A stretch of DNA of 64,000 nt from Porphyrobacter sp. GTDB taxonomy: Bacteria; Pseudomonadota; Alphaproteobacteria; Sphingomonadales; Sphingomonadaceae. Numbering within the stretch: position 1 is the stretch's first letter; every line of letters begins with the position of its first letter. The notes under the pieces are model-generated. The model made no database searches. It was not told where the DNA came from and saw only the letters and a program-made list of their open reading frames with translations. A program made the position numbers and the translations under genes. Location: the NCBI GenBank assembly GCA_017744315.1, contig JAGIBN010000002.1, forward strand, positions 124,001 to 188,000. The letters run 5' to 3'. Below are positions 52,180-61,308 of this stretch, in pieces.

Positions 52180-54270
52180 ATGACGAATGTCATTGCCGGT
52201 CACGATGGGGAGTTGGCTTCTCACCTGCAGGATCAGGACCAACGGATCACGCTTATCGGCCCGCAATCGGGCCTGCCTCGTCGGCCGTTTAGCGTCAGGC
52301 GGGCCACCCGGACCCTCACGCTAGTTTTGGTCGACTACCTCGCACTCGTCTTCGGCCTGGTCCTCCTGGCAAACCAATCGAGCTCGCCGGCCGTGGCGAG
52401 CGTTATGACGCAATGGTGGATTGCGCTGCCGTTCGGCTCGGTTGCCATCGGTGTCCTCTACCTTTCCGGGATCTATCGTCGGAGCTGGCGTTATTACGGC
52501 TTTTGGCACGCGCTAACGTTGGTTGGTGTCCTCATCGTTGGACTTGCGATGGCCTGGGCGGCTTCATTTGCCTTTGCCGACGTCCGGGCTCTTGGTCGCA
52601 GCGTTGTGCCTCTCGCTTTCGACCACCTGATGTTCACGACGGCAGCGCTGATGGCGTTGCGGGCTTCGCGCAGGATTGTGCGGGAGTGGTTGTCAGGAAC
52701 CGGGCCGAGCGTGGCTCACAGAAGCAGCGTCGACGGAACTCGGTGGGCGATCTTGGTCGGCTCACCGCAGTGGGCGCTGTCTGTGATCCAACTCCTCCGC
52801 GCTGAAGATGAACCCTCGTTCCGGATCGCCGGCGTGCTTCTGCCTTCGATCAGCGACACGCTTAATCGGCTTGCGGGTGTCCCGGTTCTCGGAAGTCACG
52901 ACATGTTGATGGAGGTTGTCGCAACGCTGGAACAACGCGATCAACGCCCGTCTTTGGTGATTGCCTGCGATGACGGCACGCATTTGAGCCATCGCGAGAT
53001 GGCCCGCTTGTCGCATCGAGCCCGCCAGCTAGGGCTCGATCTGTCACGAATTCGCGATTGCTGGAGCCACATTCTCCAGGCCCCTACTGCCTCCAGCCCA
53101 GGCGAGATCTCGGTCAAGAAGCTGTTGGGCCGGAACGAATACGAAATGGATGGGGAGCTGATCTCCCGCGAGGTCGGCGGAAACCGCGTTCTCGTGACGG
53201 GTGCTGGTGGGACGATCGGCGGGGAACTCTGCTGGCAGCTCGCCAGCTTCAGGCCTTCGAAACTGATCCTGCTCGAGCATAGCGAATACCAGCTCTACAC
53301 GATCGAAATGCGCTTGCGGGAAGCGTACCCTGACGTCGAGATCCACGCAGAGTTGTGCAGCGTCTACGACCAGGAGGAAGTCCGCCGGGTCTTCGCTAAG
53401 CACCGGCCCGACATTGTCTACCATGCCGCAGCGCTGAAGCACGTCCCGATCGTCGAGATGAACCCCTGCGCGGGCGTGCAGACGAATATCATCGGCACGA
53501 AGACCATCGCCGACGCTGTCTGTGAGTTCTCGGCCAAGGCCATGATCCAGATTTCGACCGACAAGGCCGTCAATCCTGTCGGGATGATGGGGGCGACCAA
53601 GCGGGTCGGCGAACTGTATTGCCAGGCTCTCGACATGTGCGGTGCGGACGATGAAGACGCGCCGCGCTTCATGACTGTGCGGTTCGGCAACGTTCTGGGA
53701 TCGAGCGGGTCGGTAGTGCCGCTTTTCAGGCGTCAGCTTGAAGAGGGCAAGCCGCTCACCGTCACCCATCCTGACATCGAGCGCTTCTTCATGACGGTTC
53801 GCGAAGCCGTCCAGCTCATCCTGCAGAGCAGCGCGAGTTCGCTGAACTACGACACTCCTAGGGGAACCATCTTCGTCCTCGACATGGGCAATCCCGTAAA
53901 GATCGTGGATCTCGCATGCCGAATGATCCGCCTCTACGGCCTGGAGCCTGAGACCGACGTTCCCATCGAATTCGTCGGAGTTCGGCCGGGCGAAAAGCTT
54001 TTCGAGGAGCTGTTCGACAACTGCGAAGAACAGGTGGAATCCGGCATCAAGGGCATCTTCGAGGCCCTGTCTCAGCCCATTCCCCTGCCTTTCATCACCA
54101 AGAGCATCGATCGCCTGGCCAGGGCAGTTGCCGAGGGCGATCAGGCCGAGGCTCGCACGATCACACATAATCTCACGAAGATCCCCGCAAGCGGCGCGAC
54201 CTTTGACATCTTTGCGGCGCCGTCGGGCGGCCGCCCGCCCAGCACAAACGAGAAAGCGATCCCGCTATGA
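52180..54270 (+). CDS. Membrane-bound nucleotide-sugar 4,6-dehydratase (CapD/PglF-like)
   Basis: The 696-aa protein has four N-terminal membrane spans, a Rossmann region, and a C-terminal CapD domain with NAD motif GAGGTIGG, STDKAVNP, and MMGATKRVGE that includes the catalytic Lys in place of Tyr. This architecture is that of PglF/WbpM, which make UDP-2-acetamido-4-keto-6-deoxy-glucose from UDP-GlcNAc. Its stop overlaps the aminotransferase start by four bases, so the two enzymes most likely act in sequence. The start at 52180 is preferred over an upstream ATG, with AGGAAGG in front. Confidence 0.9.
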   Translation: MTNVIAGHDGELASHLQDQDQRITLIGPQSGLPRRPFSVRRATRTLTLVLVDYLALVFGLVLLANQSSSPAVASVMTQWWIALPFGSVAIGVLYLSGIYRRSWRYYGFWHALTLVGVLIVGLAMAWAASFAFADVRALGRSVVPLAFDHLMFTTAALMALRASRRIVREWLSGTGPSVAHRSSVDGTRWAILVGSPQWALSVIQLLRAEDEPSFRIAGVLLPSISDTLNRLAGVPVLGSHDMLMEVVATLEQRDQRPSLVIACDDGTHLSHREMARLSHRARQLGLDLSRIRDCWSHILQAPTASSPGEISVKKLLGRNEYEMDGELISREVGGNRVLVTGAGGTIGGELCWQLASFRPSKLILLEHSEYQLYTIEMRLREAYPDVEIHAELCSVYDQEEVRRVFAKHRPDIVYHAAALKHVPIVEMNPCAGVQTNIIGTKTIADAVCEFSAKAMIQISTDKAVNPVGMMGATKRVGELYCQALDMCGADDEDAPRFMTVRFGNVLGSSGSVVPLFRRQLEEGKPLTVTHPDIERFFMTVREAVQLILQSSASSLNYDTPRGTIFVLDMGNPVKIVDLACRMIRLYGLEPETDVPIEFVGVRPGEKLFEELFDNCEEQVESGIKGIFEALSQPIPLPFITKSIDRLARAVAEGDQAEARTITHNLTKIPASGATFDIFAAPSGGRPPSTNEKAIPL

Positions 54271-55517
54271 AGGAAGCGAGCGCCGCTCACTTTCATTCGG
54301 AACTCCCATCGGATTTGCTCGACGATTTGCCCGCAGCAGATCAGGCGCTGCCGCCGGTGCGAAGCAGCTGGCCGCGTCACGAGGATGACGAGATAGAGGC
54401 CGTAACCGAAGTGTTGCGAACCGGCGAGGTGAACAGCCTCGTTCACGGTAAACAAAACACTCTCTTTGCGAGGGAGTTCGCGAGCTACATCGGTACGGAG
54501 CACGCCATTTGCGTAGCCAACGGGACCGTGTCGCTGGAACTGGCTCTCCGAGCCCTGGACATCGGACCCGGCGACGAGGTTATCGTCCCCGCGCGGAGCT
54601 TCTTTGCGACTGCCAGCTGCGTTCTCGCATCAGGGGCGCTTCCAGTTTTTGCAGACATCCTGCCAGACAGCCAGAATATCGATCCCTTCTCGGTCGAGCG
54701 ACTGATCGGTGCGCGCACCAGAGCGATCATTTGCGTGCACCTGGCCGGTTGGCCCTGCGACATGCGGGCGCTCGTTGGGCTTGCAGAGAAGTATGGCCTC
54801 TTCCTCATCGAGGATTGCGCGCAAGCTCACGGGGCGGAGATCGACGGTCGTCGCGTAGGTTCATTCGGAGATATTTCCTCGTTCTCCTTCTGCACCGACA
54901 AAATCATGTCCACTGGCGGGGAAGGGGGCATGGTGCTGTTCAAGGACCGTCAGCACCACGATATCGCCTGGTCCTACAAGGACCATGGGAAGAACCTCTC
55001 AAAGCTCTCCGATGGAAAGGGAGTGCCAGGCCAGTTCCGCTACATCCACGACGGTCCCGGCTCCAATTACCGGCTGACCGAAATGCAGGCGGCCATCGGT
55101 CGCCGGCAATTGCGGCGTTTGCCGAGCTGGCTTGAGGCGCGAGCACGCAATGTCGCGGTTCTCACTGATGCCTTGGAGAACCGCCCCGAGCTCATGGTCT
55201 TTCAGCCGCCCGCGTCGGTCAAAAGCGCCTGGTACAAATTCTACGTCCAACTGCGAGAACGTTCGGACGAACCGACCGCCCAATACCGTGCACGGATCAT
55301 CGGGAAGTTGACGGCAAAGGGCATTCCGGTTGCTACTGGCTCCTGCCCAGACATGAGCAAGGAGCAAGCCTTTGCCGGGTTGCCGATCAGGAAAGATGGT
55401 ACTCTGCCCGCCGCCGCCGAGTTGGCCGGGCGCACACTGATGTTTCCTGTCGACCACACGCTCGACGAAACGGACATGACCCGGATCGCCGATAGCCTGA
55501 TCGAGGCCTTGGCATGA
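54267..55517 (+). CDS. DegT/DnrJ/EryC1-family sugar aminotransferase
   Basis: The 416-aa PLP enzyme has Asp183 (LIEDCAQAHGA) and the cofactor lysine Lys212 (CTDKIMSTGGEGG). It should transaminate the 4-keto sugar from the CapD-type dehydratase to a 4-amino-4,6-dideoxy sugar, as PglE does for bacillosamine precursors. It overlaps both neighbours by four bases. An acetyltransferase for the new amine is not adjacent, which leaves the formyltransferase-like protein as a candidate acylating enzyme. Confidence 0.9.
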   Translation: MKEASAAHFHSELPSDLLDDLPAADQALPPVRSSWPRHEDDEIEAVTEVLRTGEVNSLVHGKQNTLFAREFASYIGTEHAICVANGTVSLELALRALDIGPGDEVIVPARSFFATASCVLASGALPVFADILPDSQNIDPFSVERLIGARTRAIICVHLAGWPCDMRALVGLAEKYGLFLIEDCAQAHGAEIDGRRVGSFGDISSFSFCTDKIMSTGGEGGMVLFKDRQHHDIAWSYKDHGKNLSKLSDGKGVPGQFRYIHDGPGSNYRLTEMQAAIGRRQLRRLPSWLEARARNVAVLTDALENRPELMVFQPPASVKSAWYKFYVQLRERSDEPTAQYRARIIGKLTAKGIPVATGSCPDMSKEQAFAGLPIRKDGTLPAAAELAGRTLMFPVDHTLDETDMTRIADSLIEALA

Positions 55518-56377
55518 CGGCGAGTTCGGTAGGTGTAGACTGGCACCCGGAATTCATCGTCATTGGCGCTGCAAAGGCGGCGACCACATGGATTCAAATG
55601 CAATTGCAGGCGAACCCGGCGATCTTCATGCCGGACCCGGAACCGCACTACTTCAGCCGCGAGTTCGACAAGGGCGAGGACTTCTACGCTAGCTTTTTCT
55701 CCGGACGGCCTGCTGGTGGTGCGCTGATCGGAGAGAAGTCGGCCGACTATCTCTCTCATGACGAGGCGCCGGTGCGTATCGCGGCCATGGTGCCGAACGT
55801 GCGGTTGGTCGTGCAACTGCGCGACCCGGTCGAACGCGCTTATTCCGACTACAAGATGCTCTTCCGTCGCGGCACGGTAGGGGGACGGCCTGAGGAGTAC
55901 CTCAGCTCACTGAACAGCCCCGAGCCGCGCTTCCTCAATGACGGACTATACGGAAAGCACCTTTCGCGTTGGTTCGATCATTTCGATCGAGAACAGGTGT
56001 TTGCCTTTCTCTTTGAGGATGTCGCGCGCGATCCTGAGCAAGTGGTGCGCTCGACGTCCGAGCACATCGGAGCACCGGTCCTGTTCGATCCGGGACTGGC
56101 GGACAAACACGAGAACAGCAGCAAGTCACCGCTTCTGCCCTTGCCTATCCGCAAAGCCTTGGCGCCACTCAAGGACACGGTTCGTCCGGTACGTGGCACC
56201 CGGCTGTTCGAAGGAGCGCGCTCGCTGCTAGCGCGGCAGGTGGCTTATCCAGCCTTGAAGCCCGACTTGCGCGAACGGCTGACCGAGTTTTATCAAAGAG
56301 ATATCGAGCTGACGGAGGCGTTGCTCGGCATCGATCTTTCGCACTGGAAGGTTCCGGCATCGGAGATTGCCGCCTGA
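55514..56377 (+). CDS. PAPS-dependent sulfotransferase
   Basis: The 287-aa protein has the sulfotransferase signatures: a 5'-phosphosulfate loop GAAKAATTW (residues about 18-26) and the 3'-phosphate-binding RDPVERAYSDY (Arg103, Ser111), in a heparan-sulfotransferase-like fold. It should transfer sulfate from PAPS to a hydroxyl or amine on a sugar, or possibly to a lipid. No signal peptide is seen. It overlaps the aminotransferase by four bases, so sulfation is probably part of building this polymer. Confidence 0.88.
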   Translation: MTASSVGVDWHPEFIVIGAAKAATTWIQMQLQANPAIFMPDPEPHYFSREFDKGEDFYASFFSGRPAGGALIGEKSADYLSHDEAPVRIAAMVPNVRLVVQLRDPVERAYSDYKMLFRRGTVGGRPEEYLSSLNSPEPRFLNDGLYGKHLSRWFDHFDREQVFAFLFEDVARDPEQVVRSTSEHIGAPVLFDPGLADKHENSSKSPLLPLPIRKALAPLKDTVRPVRGTRLFEGARSLLARQVAYPALKPDLRERLTEFYQRDIELTEALLGIDLSHWKVPASEIAA

Positions 56378-56562
56378 AATGATTGGTGCGATAACTCCTT
56401 GGGATTAGAGGCATACCCAACCGAACTGTTGGGTGGAAGAAAAGAGGGTGGGTCTACTCGCCATCGTAGAAGGCGACACGTGGCCTGAAAACGCTAGGTT
56501 TTCGGAGCCGAAATCCGGAAAAAACGTTCGGGTAACCGTCACAAATGATGATGGAGGTGAGA

Positions 56563-57138
56563 ATGAGCTCCTGGAGAAAACCGCTCCTTATGTTGGCGCA
56601 GGCACTGCTTGCTGCGATGGTGCTTCAGGGGTGTAGTTCCGGCCTGCAAGGATTGCCGGAAATGCCGGTCGATACCGCCGAATATCGCGCCGGTGCCGGC
56701 GACAAGATCCGGGTCACGGTACAGGATCTGACCGCTGCCGACGGAGAGTACGAGGTCGACGATAGCGGTTCGATATCGCTCCCTCTCGTAAAGGCGATCC
56801 GCGTTGACGGTATGACGCTTCGCGAAATCGAAAACCAGGTCGAGGCGGCCTATCTTCAGGCGGGAATTCTCAACCAGCCCGTCGTAAGCGTCCAGCCCAT
56901 CGAACTGCGCCCGTTCTATGTGATGGGTGAGGTCAATCAGCCGGGTGAGTTCAAGTACCGGCAGGGGATGACGGTACTCGCCGCGCTCTCGGCGGCAGGC
57001 GGCTACACATATCGGGCGAAGACTGGTGAGGTAGCCATCACGCGCACGGTCGAGGGACAAGAAGTCACAACCCGAGCCGACGAAAATACACGTGTCTTGC
57101 CAGGCGACAGAATCCGAGTTCTCGAGCGCTGGTTCTGA
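56563..57138 (+). CDS. Polysaccharide export lipoprotein (Wza-like, short form)
   Basis: The 191-aa lipoprotein (lipobox LQGC) has the polysaccharide export domain (YRAGAGDKIRVTVQDLTAADGEYEVD) and an SLBB segment (PFYVMGEVNQPGEFKYRQGMTVLAALSAAGGYTYRA). Wza-type proteins form the outer-membrane or periplasmic export tube. The length is roughly half that of E. coli Wza, which is common in sphingomonads, where a separate barrel completes the channel. The ATG at 56563 has an excellent GGAGGTGAG ribosome site. Confidence 0.88.
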   Translation: MSSWRKPLLMLAQALLAAMVLQGCSSGLQGLPEMPVDTAEYRAGAGDKIRVTVQDLTAADGEYEVDDSGSISLPLVKAIRVDGMTLREIENQVEAAYLQAGILNQPVVSVQPIELRPFYVMGEVNQPGEFKYRQGMTVLAALSAAGGYTYRAKTGEVAITRTVEGQEVTTRADENTRVLPGDRIRVLERWF

Positions 57139-57140
57139 CG

Positions 57141-58367
57141 GTGAAGCTACGCCTTTCGATCGCCGTATTGTGCAATTGCGTCGCATATCAGGCGCTGCCT
57201 CTCCATGCTCAGACTATGGTGCAGACAGCCCCCGCGGTGCGAGGAAACGATCCTGAGTATCGGGTTCGTCCCACTCAAGTCGGTAGCCTCGCGATTACGG
57301 CCGGGGCTGATCTTCATGTCGGCTACGATGACAACATCTATGCCATCCCGACCGATCCGATCGCCGACGAGATCGTGCAGGTGGACGTCATGGCGGACGT
57401 CAGCCACAGATCCGGGCCTTTCGACTTGAATTTGCACGGGGCTTTCGGTGCCCGGCGGTACGCGACTTACAGCACTGAGAACGCCGAGACCTACCGTGTG
57501 GCAGGCGATATGGCCTGGCGTCCCAGTCAGGCAGATGCGCTTCGCCTAAACGTCGGTTACGAGCGGGCGATCGAGGATCGTGGCGATCCTGAAGCTCGCG
57601 ACATCAGGGCGATCGGACCGCGGGAAATCGATATTGCCTCGGCGATTGCTGGATATCGCCGAACTTCCGGCAAGCTGCTCCTCGATATCGAGGGATCCGC
57701 CATCAAGAACGACGCAGTATCGATCATCGATGCGGATCGCGATTACACTTCCTACTCTGGAAGGGCGACGGCGGGCTATCGCGTTGGCGGGTCTGTTTTC
57801 GCTACGGCAACCGGCTTCATCACCAATCGCGACTTTCGCCTCAATACCACGCTCTCAGGGCTCCTGAGAAACACCACCACCTATGGTGGCCGTGTGGGTT
57901 TCGAAGTCTCGCCGGGCGGTGTCCTGGAAGGCAATTTCTCGGCCGGTGTGTTCCAGCACGAACCGGCGGAGCCGACGATCGACAGCTATACCGGTCTCTC
58001 GGTGGCAGGTCAGCTCGTCTACCGTCCCACGCGTCGTGCCGCGATCATCCTCGATGCCTTGAATGGGGACGTGGTCACGTTTCGCAATGGGGCGAGCGGG
58101 CGGACGGATACGAGCGTGCAGCTAACTTGGCAGCATGAAATTCGCCACAATCTCTATTCCAGTCTGGGTGCGGCTTACCGGCACAGCAAATACCGGGGCA
58201 GCGGCCTGACCGAAGAGACGGCTCAGGGCCGGTTCGAGCTGGAGTATCTGATCAGCCGCAACCTGTCAGTGGTCGCCGACGCGTCATACGGCAAGCGCAC
58301 CAGCGAAGTGCCTTTTGATGAGTTCGAACGGTTTCGCGGGGGAGTCGCAGCGCGCTTGCGCTTCTGA
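57141..58367 (+). CDS. Outer-membrane beta-barrel protein of the export system (BBP2-like)
   Basis: The 408-aa protein starts at GTG two bases after the export lipoprotein and has a signal peptide (ending LPLHAQ). The mature part is a series of alternating beta strands with a terminal aromatic residue (RLRF), as in the putative beta-barrel porin 2 family. It probably pairs with the short Wza-like lipoprotein as the outer-membrane conduit, in place of the C-terminal helix of Wza. The convergent GT4 gene ends three bases beyond its stop. Confidence 0.8.
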   Translation: MKLRLSIAVLCNCVAYQALPLHAQTMVQTAPAVRGNDPEYRVRPTQVGSLAITAGADLHVGYDDNIYAIPTDPIADEIVQVDVMADVSHRSGPFDLNLHGAFGARRYATYSTENAETYRVAGDMAWRPSQADALRLNVGYERAIEDRGDPEARDIRAIGPREIDIASAIAGYRRTSGKLLLDIEGSAIKNDAVSIIDADRDYTSYSGRATAGYRVGGSVFATATGFITNRDFRLNTTLSGLLRNTTTYGGRVGFEVSPGGVLEGNFSAGVFQHEPAEPTIDSYTGLSVAGQLVYRPTRRAAIILDALNGDVVTFRNGASGRTDTSVQLTWQHEIRHNLYSSLGAAYRHSKYRGSGLTEETAQGRFELEYLISRNLSVVADASYGKRTSEVPFDEFERFRGGVAARLRF

Positions 58368-58370
58368 GCT

Positions 58371-59579
58371 CTATTCGACGAGTCTGAGGTAGACTTTCTC
58401 GATCGCTTCGACGTGGCGTTCTTCCGAGAAGTGGTCGACAGCCCGTGTACGTGCGCGGATCACCATGTCTGTCATTCGCTCGCGATCATTCAGCAGGTCT
58501 CGCGCTTTGCGGGCCATGTCCAACGGCTCGTCACCGGCGCAAAGCACGCCGCAGTCCTGCGCGAGAGCTTCCGGGTTGCCACCTGAGTTCGTTGCCACCA
58601 CGGGTGTCCGGACCAGCATCGCCTCGACCAAAGTGCGTCCCAGTGGCTCGTCGATCGCCGGAACGAGCAAGAGGTCGCAACCCGCCAGCCACTCGTGGCC
58701 AGGCGTACGGTAGCCCATGAGGGCGACGCTGGTGTTAGCGGGGAGATGCGCGATCTTATCGGCCATGGCGGCCAGCATTGTCTCATCGAGCGCTTCACCA
58801 AACATCACGCCAGCCACCGGCCGATCAACGAGGCGCGCAAGTTCTCCGACGGCCTCGATGAATTTCAGCGGCCGCTTACGTTCGATGAACAACCCGAAGT
58901 AGCCGCAGAGTATGGTGTCGGGATCCAATCCCAGTTCTTCGATGATCCGTGATCGCGATGCTTGTCGGTCGAAGGACATTGAGCTGTCGAAGGGGCTGTG
59001 CACGACTTGAGCCGTTCGTGCCGCGCCGATGTTCCCGCCTGGCAGCGCGAAGGACGAGACGGCAAGTATTTGATCCGCAAGCAGCGGAGCGACGTACCTA
59101 ATGCCGCGGGCAGTCGGATCGCCTCGATGATGCCAGACCAGGCGAGCCCCAGCGAGCTTGGCGGCCAAGGCCCATGTTGCGTGAGTGCGTCCGTCGTTAG
59201 TGTGGACGATGTCGACCTGGTGCTGCTTCAAAAACTGAGCGCGTTTTGCGATCGCTGGGACGGTGCTGAGGAAGTTCAACAGACCGAACCGCCGACCGGC
59301 CACGAAGGAACTTCTTGGCGGGGCTGGGTCGGCTATCTGCCGAAAGCCTGCGTAGTGCTCGGCGAGCCTGCCACTCGTAGACTCTGGGGCGATGAGAATA
59401 TCGAAGCGTGAGGTGTCGAGCCGATCAAGAAGGCCGCGCAAGGATACGTGACTTCCGCCGATGGTGTCCCCGGCCAAGGGGTAGCAGACTGTAATTCGGC
59501 CCTGTTTGGCTCCGGAAAGGTCGCTGCCGGTCAGTTCTGCGTCGACAGGTTGGTCAAGGGCCGATGGCTGGCTGATCAA
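58371..59579 (-). CDS. GT4-family glycosyltransferase
   Basis: The 402-aa GT-B protein has an N-terminal domain with TIGGSHVSLRGLLDRL and a C-terminal donor-binding site with EPLGRTLVEAMLVRTPVVATNSGG. It should add one of the sugars of the repeat unit. The ATG lies inside the stop of the upstream lyase gene (four-base overlap), a tight pairing of a polymer-building and a polymer-cutting enzyme. Donor and acceptor are unknown. Confidence 0.87.
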   Translation of the reverse strand: MISQPSALDQPVDAELTGSDLSGAKQGRITVCYPLAGDTIGGSHVSLRGLLDRLDTSRFDILIAPESTSGRLAEHYAGFRQIADPAPPRSSFVAGRRFGLLNFLSTVPAIAKRAQFLKQHQVDIVHTNDGRTHATWALAAKLAGARLVWHHRGDPTARGIRYVAPLLADQILAVSSFALPGGNIGAARTAQVVHSPFDSSMSFDRQASRSRIIEELGLDPDTILCGYFGLFIERKRPLKFIEAVGELARLVDRPVAGVMFGEALDETMLAAMADKIAHLPANTSVALMGYRTPGHEWLAGCDLLLVPAIDEPLGRTLVEAMLVRTPVVATNSGGNPEALAQDCGVLCAGDEPLDMARKARDLLNDRERMTDMVIRARTRAVDHFSEERHVEAIEKVYLRLVE

Positions 59580-60955
59580 GGAGCGAGCTGCTTCTCACGA
59601 TAGGCGAGGAACTCTTCTAAATTCGAGGTTCCATTGCCGTCGGAGTCCTTCCACGCGTCGTTCATGGTCGGGTCCGCTCCTGCGGTACGCTCCCAACCAT
59701 CATCCATGCCGTCATTGTCCCGGTCCGGATAGGGCTCGCCTGGGTCGATCGCCGGAATGACCCTGGTCATGCCGCCAATGCGTCCCGAGCGGTTCTTTAC
59801 GTCGTCGACAACCTGGCGATCGAGGTCGTCGCGCGGCCAGGCACCGGACTTTGCCAGGACGGAATCGTAGGCCGCGTTAACTTCCAGAGGCCGAATGGTG
59901 AGCGGACAAGGCGCGACATCGGTCAGCGCTTCCCGTGTGTTCGGACCCACATGGATGAAAGAGCCGAAGAACCGATTGTCCCACATATAGATCGTGGCTT
60001 GCCCCAGCGACTTTGTGCGATCGTTCTGCACCCCAACCGTTTCTGCGTGTGTATTGCGGCCAGCGATGTAGGTGTTGCCAACGATCGAGATCGGCGTTCC
60101 GCCCTCGCTCTCCCACACCTCAGTGAATTCCGACTGGCCGTTGTAGAAGACGTTGTTCACCACTTCGACGCATGACCGGACGGGGAAGTTGGCGTCGGGA
60201 TTTCGATCCCCGTTGTGCGCGCAGATGTTGCCGATGAAGCTTACGTTCTGTCGGTCGGTCGGGTCGCTGGCGAGCAGGGCGCACTTGTCGTGCGGTGGGA
60301 TGCCGAGCGCGAAGATCGAATTGCTGATGGTCAGGTCGTCATTGTCCGCATAGCCATTAATCAGTTCGTCGCGAGCCCATGTGGCGCTGACGTGGTCGAT
60401 GATCACCCGGCTGCTGTTCTCGATGGTGATGGCATCCTCGGACTCGCGGTTTTCTCCGAAGAGGTCCGGTCGCACGCGGATGTGTTGGACTATGACGTCA
60501 TGCGTACCCTTGAGTACCAACGGCGTCCTGCCGTTCGGCGGGCCGGCGTGGGCCAAGGTTATTCCGCCGCCTGGCGCCGTCTGCCCGGCAATGGTCAAAT
60601 AGGGCTCGCGAATTATGGGAGGCCTGTCGGTGAAGCGGATGACCCCACTGACTCGGAAAACGCATACACGAGGGCCGCGCTCCATGACGCAGGCCCGAAA
60701 CGAACCGGGCCCGCTATCGGCCAGCGTTGTCACGGGAATGATGCGGCCACCACGTCCGCCCACACTTACGGCTCCATACCCCACTGCTCCCGGAAATGCC
60801 GGTTTGTCGGTGACGGACTTGAACGTAGGTGGCTTTGGCTCCAGCGAGGCATCCGCTCCTGCGGAATTGGAGCAGCCGAAGGAAAGGAATGTCAGGGCAC
60901 AGAGTGGGACCCATGCGAGCTTGAGCATGCGGGTATGGACCGAGGTGCGCTTCAT
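59576..60955 (-). CDS. Lipoprotein pectate-lyase-like protein, copy C
   Basis: The 459-aa lipoprotein (lipobox LSFGC) carries the same superfamily motifs as copies A and B: YLTIAGQTAPGGGI, VIVQHIRVRPDLFG and RVIIDHVSATWARDE. A C-terminal calcium module follows (DRDNDGMDDGWE and SDGNGTSNLEEFL). It is shorter and more divergent and has no Pro-rich linker. The three lyases belong to one locus, so they probably act on the same or a related polysaccharide. It is transcribed with the downstream GT4 gene. Confidence 0.75.
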   Translation of the reverse strand: MKRTSVHTRMLKLAWVPLCALTFLSFGCSNSAGADASLEPKPPTFKSVTDKPAFPGAVGYGAVSVGGRGGRIIPVTTLADSGPGSFRACVMERGPRVCVFRVSGVIRFTDRPPIIREPYLTIAGQTAPGGGITLAHAGPPNGRTPLVLKGTHDVIVQHIRVRPDLFGENRESEDAITIENSSRVIIDHVSATWARDELINGYADNDDLTISNSIFALGIPPHDKCALLASDPTDRQNVSFIGNICAHNGDRNPDANFPVRSCVEVVNNVFYNGQSEFTEVWESEGGTPISIVGNTYIAGRNTHAETVGVQNDRTKSLGQATIYMWDNRFFGSFIHVGPNTREALTDVAPCPLTIRPLEVNAAYDSVLAKSGAWPRDDLDRQVVDDVKNRSGRIGGMTRVIPAIDPGEPYPDRDNDGMDDGWERTAGADPTMNDAWKDSDGNGTSNLEEFLAYREKQLAP

Positions 60956-61308
60956 CCATCCATCTCCCAGGAAGTTCCGCCTATCGTCGTCCTAGTGCCC
61001 GCCATGGTGCCCGGTCTGCGCGAATAATTGAGCGGAATCGGCAACATACTTGAGCGGTGAAGATACGAACGGGCCGATTAGACCGAAAGCTATCATTTCG
61101 AGATGCAATGCAGGCGATGCCGTGACCATTAGGGTACCAACAATGCGTAGCTGGTCTGACCATTCTTGAATTTGCTTGAGGTAAGACCAGGCGCCATCAT
61201 CCGGACATGCAAGTCGCGAGAGGACGACATGGTGTTGCGGAGCGCGGTCCGCTTGGCCCGGCGCCAGATCGGCCTGCGCGCGAGCGATATGACCCCTTCC
61301 GCACATCG
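60956..61308. other. Divergent intergenic region (353 bases) with a coupled leader frame
   Basis: The gap separates the minus-strand lyase from the plus-strand polymerase-like gene and should hold both promoters. A frame starting at 61229 (MVLRSAVRLARRQ) has a good GAGAGG ribosome site and runs to 61387, overlapping the next gene in another frame. It could be the real N-terminus of that gene after a frameshift, or a short leader. No other structure was recognised. Confidence 0.4.
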
